The notes beneath the pieces are model-generated. The model saw only the letters and a list, made by a program, of their open reading frames with translations. It searched no databases and was not told the origin of the DNA. This document shows positions 11,856-13,473 of a DNA stretch of 13,473 bases, piece by piece. How positions within the stretch are numbered: the first letter of the stretch is position 1; each line of letters starts with the position of its first letter. The DNA is from CAZDRB01 sp964507925 (GTDB lineage Bacteria > Patescibacteriota > Microgenomatia > UBA1400 > UBA12108). The stretch lies in the NCBI GenBank assembly GCA_964507925.1, contig CAZDRB010000019.1, positions 1-13,473 of the forward strand. Direction: 5' to 3'. Both the position numbers and the translations under genes were made by a program.

Positions 11856-12626
11856 ATGCTTATTGATACACACGCCCACCTTTGGTATCCGGACTATGAC
11901 GGAGAGGTCGACGAGGTACTGGCTAGAGCGCGAGCAGCCGGAGTCGAGAAGATTGTTGTGCCGGGAACGGATATTGTGTCGAGTAAAAAAGCTATCGAGT
12001 TGTCGAAAAAATATCCAGGATTAATTTACGCAGCAGTCGGCGTGCATCCGGAAGAAGTGTTGAATTCCAGTAAGGCTAGACCTTACCTCGCAAGCTCGGT
12101 TTGGGCACTTCCTTCAAGGTCTGACCTTGTAGGGGCTGTGGCGGTGGGCGAGATCGGCATGGATATGTCGAGCGATGAGCTAAGGAGTAAGAGTAATGAA
12201 CAGGCTGAGCTGTTTCGCATGCAGTGCGAGATGGCGATAGAAAATGACTTGCCGGTGATTATTCATACGAGAAACTCATTTGCCGAGGCGTGGGAGGTAC
12301 TTACTTCTTTGCCAAAGTTGCCGAGGGGCCAGTTTCATTGTTTTTCCAATGATGAAGAGGATCTCACGACCGTGATTGCGGCTGGATTTTTTGTTAGTTT
12401 TTGTGGAAATATCACCTGGAGCAAGCGAGTGGCGAGACTTGTGCCACTAGTTCCAGCGGACAAATTGCTACTGGAGACTGATAGTCCGTTTATGAAGCCT
12501 GGGGAAACCAATGAGCCGGCGTATGTTGCTGAACTACTAAAATACATTGCTGGGCTGAGGGGCGAAGACAAGGATGATCTGGAGAAAGTGACGAGCGAGA
12601 ACGCGAAAGAGCTTTTTCGACTATAA
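11856..12626 (+). CDS. tatD: TatD-family metal-dependent DNase/hydrolase
   Basis: TatD proteins are cytoplasmic metal-dependent hydrolases of the amidohydrolase TIM-barrel fold; characterised members are 3'-5' exonucleases or proofreading nucleases. The 256 aa match the family length. Metal ligands are clear: His6 and His8 (DTHAH), Glu99 (VGEIGMD), His137 (VIIHTR), His161 (FHCF) and Asp209 (LLETDSPF). His64 (AVGVHPEE) is also conserved in the family. The stretch from about 70 to 92 (SSKARPYL to SRSDLVG) is unlike the usual helix before VVAIGEIG, and its DNA carries two hairpins. It sits 9 nt after metG; metG-tatD neighbourhood is common in bacteria. GT2 follows after 10 nt. Confidence 0.94.
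   Translation: MLIDTHAHLWYPDYDGEVDEVLARARAAGVEKIVVPGTDIVSSKKAIELSKKYPGLIYAAVGVHPEEVLNSSKARPYLASSVWALPSRSDLVGAVAVGEIGMDMSSDELRSKSNEQAELFRMQCEMAIENDLPVIIHTRNSFAEAWEVLTSLPKLPRGQFHCFSNDEEDLTTVIAAGFFVSFCGNITWSKRVARLVPLVPADKLLLETDSPFMKPGETNEPAYVAELLKYIAGLRGEDKDDLEKVTSENAKELFRL
12071..12128 (+). repeat. Two hairpin-forming inverted repeats inside tatD
   Basis: TAAGG (12071-12075) with CCTTA (12081-12085), and AAGGTC (12116-12121) with GACCTT (12123-12128) around a single T, a near-perfect 13-bp palindrome. They bracket about 58 bp that encode the atypical segment of TatD. They may be a repeat element tolerated in frame. Confidence 0.45.
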
Positions 12627-12629
12627 TAT
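12622..12629 (+). promoter_or_regulatory. -10 box of the GT2 gene
   Basis: CTATAATATC contains TATAAT (12622-12627, 9 nt before the ATG) and an overlapping TAATAT (12624-12629, 7 nt before). It overlaps the tatD stop codon. There is no Shine-Dalgarno sequence before the ATG at 12637. Confidence 0.5.
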
Positions 12630-12636
12630 CCTCGTC

Positions 12637-13473
12637 ATGAAAAACTTGCGTAAGTGGATGAGACGACACCCGGTGCGGACAAAGCGTGCGCTTGAGATTC
12701 TGCCTGGCTTTGTGTCTTGGTTTTTGATTTTGTTCCCAGTCTGGGGGTCGTTTGTGATCCCAAATGTTGTCGCCTACTATATTATTGCTTTTTCGGTTTA
12801 TTGGTTTTACCGCTCGATGACAACTGCTATCTCGGCGGTCTTGGGATACTTTAAACTCAAGACCTTTCAGGTTTACGACTGGATGGGAGATGTAAAAAAT
12901 TTTCCTGACTGGACCAAGGTCAACCATATTGTGATTGTCCCAACTTACAAGGAGCCGCTCGATACTCTCAGGCGGACATTGTCAAAGCTCTCGGAGCAGA
13001 CCTATCCACTCAAGAAAATTCATATTATGCTCTCTTTTGAGGAGCGAGAAGGCGCGGAGGGACAAAAGAAAGCCGAGATCTTAAAACAAGAATACGGAGC
13101 CAGGTTTGGCAACTTATGGACTACTTTTCATCCTGATCTGCCGGGTGAGGTCAAGGGAAAATCGTCAAATACCTCGTGGGGAGCAAAAGAAGCCAAGCGG
13201 AACCTGATTGACGAAGCTGGGGTAGATATAGACTACACGACAATCTCGAGCGAGGACGCAGACGCCCTCCTCCATCCCGCTTATTTTGCTTGCTTGTCCT
13301 ATCACTTTTTGGATAGTCCTGTCCGCTATACCACTATCTGGCAACCAATCCTTATGTTCTATAACAATATCTGGAAAGTGCCCCTCCTTGTGCGCGTGTT
13401 CTCGAGTTCGGCGACGATCCTGTGCCTCGCTATGCTTGCCAGACGTGACCGGCTCATTAACTTTTCGACTTAT
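12637..13473 (+). CDS. Family 2 glycosyltransferase with N-terminal membrane helices (3' end outside window)
   Basis: The frame is open to the last base; 279 codons are visible. The N-terminus is basic (MKNLRKWMRRHP), then two hydrophobic segments (about 22-40 and 43-62). The GT-A nucleotide-sugar binding domain starts at HIVIVPTYKEPLDTL (97-111), continues through SEQTYP (119-124) and GKSSNTSWG, which suits the K-x-x-N element of GT2 enzymes, and reaches the SSEDADA at 204-210, whose Asp207 and Asp209 fit the metal-binding D-x-D. The catalytic base and Q/R-x-x-RW motifs should lie beyond the window. The layout resembles cellulose synthase-like or polysaccharide-synthesising processive enzymes, so a role in surface glycan assembly is likely. 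Donor and acceptor are unknown. It is probably in the metG-tatD cluster but has its own -10 box. Confidence 0.85.
   Translation, partial: MKNLRKWMRRHPVRTKRALEILPGFVSWFLILFPVWGSFVIPNVVAYYIIAFSVYWFYRSMTTAISAVLGYFKLKTFQVYDWMGDVKNFPDWTKVNHIVIVPTYKEPLDTLRRTLSKLSEQTYPLKKIHIMLSFEEREGAEGQKKAEILKQEYGARFGNLWTTFHPDLPGEVKGKSSNTSWGAKEAKRNLIDEAGVDIDYTTISSEDADALLHPAYFACLSYHFLDSPVRYTTIWQPILMFYNNIWKVPLLVRVFSSSATILCLAMLARRDRLINFSTY

Noticed and set aside
12490..12927. 145-codon - strand frame across the tatD/GT2 junction
   Set aside because: It is antisense to two real genes and contains no recognisable domain.
1..13473. CRISPR array, transposon, prophage or toxin-antitoxin module
   Set aside because: No regularly spaced repeats, transposase, integrase, terminal inverted repeats or recognisable toxin family was seen in any frame.

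Overview
The window looks like chromosome from a small-genome bacterium of the Candidate Phyla Radiation (Patescibacteria, perhaps Microgenomates or a relative). The evidence is indirect: genes are packed with gaps of a few to a few tens of bases, strands switch often, and the MetRS carries an HVGF/ALEII-type signature that I associate with these lineages. Several small conserved hypothetical proteins and a lysine-rich histone-like protein also fit. TGA is used as a stop (TspO and TIM-barrel genes), so the code is standard, not the UGA=Gly code of Gracilibacteria/SR1. The lineage call is inference. No rRNA, tRNA, CRISPR, transposase, integrase or phage gene was found.

Layout. (1) 1-1630 (+): the 3' part of a PcrA/UvrD helicase, then a FemAB-type peptidoglycan bridge aminoacyltransferase, ending in a hairpin terminator. 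(2) 1688-2560 (-): an 83-aa CxxC protein, a DUF4342-like protein with a basic tail, and a 69-aa protein that is 55% lysine. (3) 2600-3735 (+): a xylose-isomerase-like TIM-barrel protein translationally coupled to a 73-aa unknown. (4) 3741-4564 (-): a small conserved membrane protein and a cytidine deaminase. (5) 4602-5072 (+): TspO. (6) 5085-9628 (-): RmuC, a 1011-aa UvrD-like helicase fused to a RecB/Cas4/AddB-like nuclease with an Fe-S cysteine pattern, and a VOC/glyoxalase protein; these three probably form one operon. (7) 9649-10324 (+): a small membrane protein overlapping a TrpR/YerC-like regulator. (8) 10395-13473 (+): MetRS, TatD nuclease, and the 5' part of a GT2 glycosyltransferase.

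The most striking signal is how genes start. About ten have a TATAAT-like -10 box 6-9 nt (mostly 6-7) before the ATG and no Shine-Dalgarno sequence, so transcription should begin at or within a few bases of the start codon (leaderless or nearly leaderless mRNAs). The two lysine-rich/DUF4342 genes instead have clear AGGAG sites. Between rmuC and the divergent membrane-protein gene the whole 20-bp spacer is 6 nt + palindrome ATTATAAT + 6 nt, so one symmetric element can act as the -10 box in both directions.

A second theme is palindromic or repeat-like DNA carried in frame inside conserved enzymes (two places in metG, one in tatD), each at a likely surface loop. Functionally the region mixes DNA repair (PcrA, helicase-nuclease, RmuC, possibly TatD), cell-envelope work (FemAB, GT2), nucleoside salvage, translation (MetRS) and possible chromatin proteins. 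I see no single recognisable defence or metabolic island.
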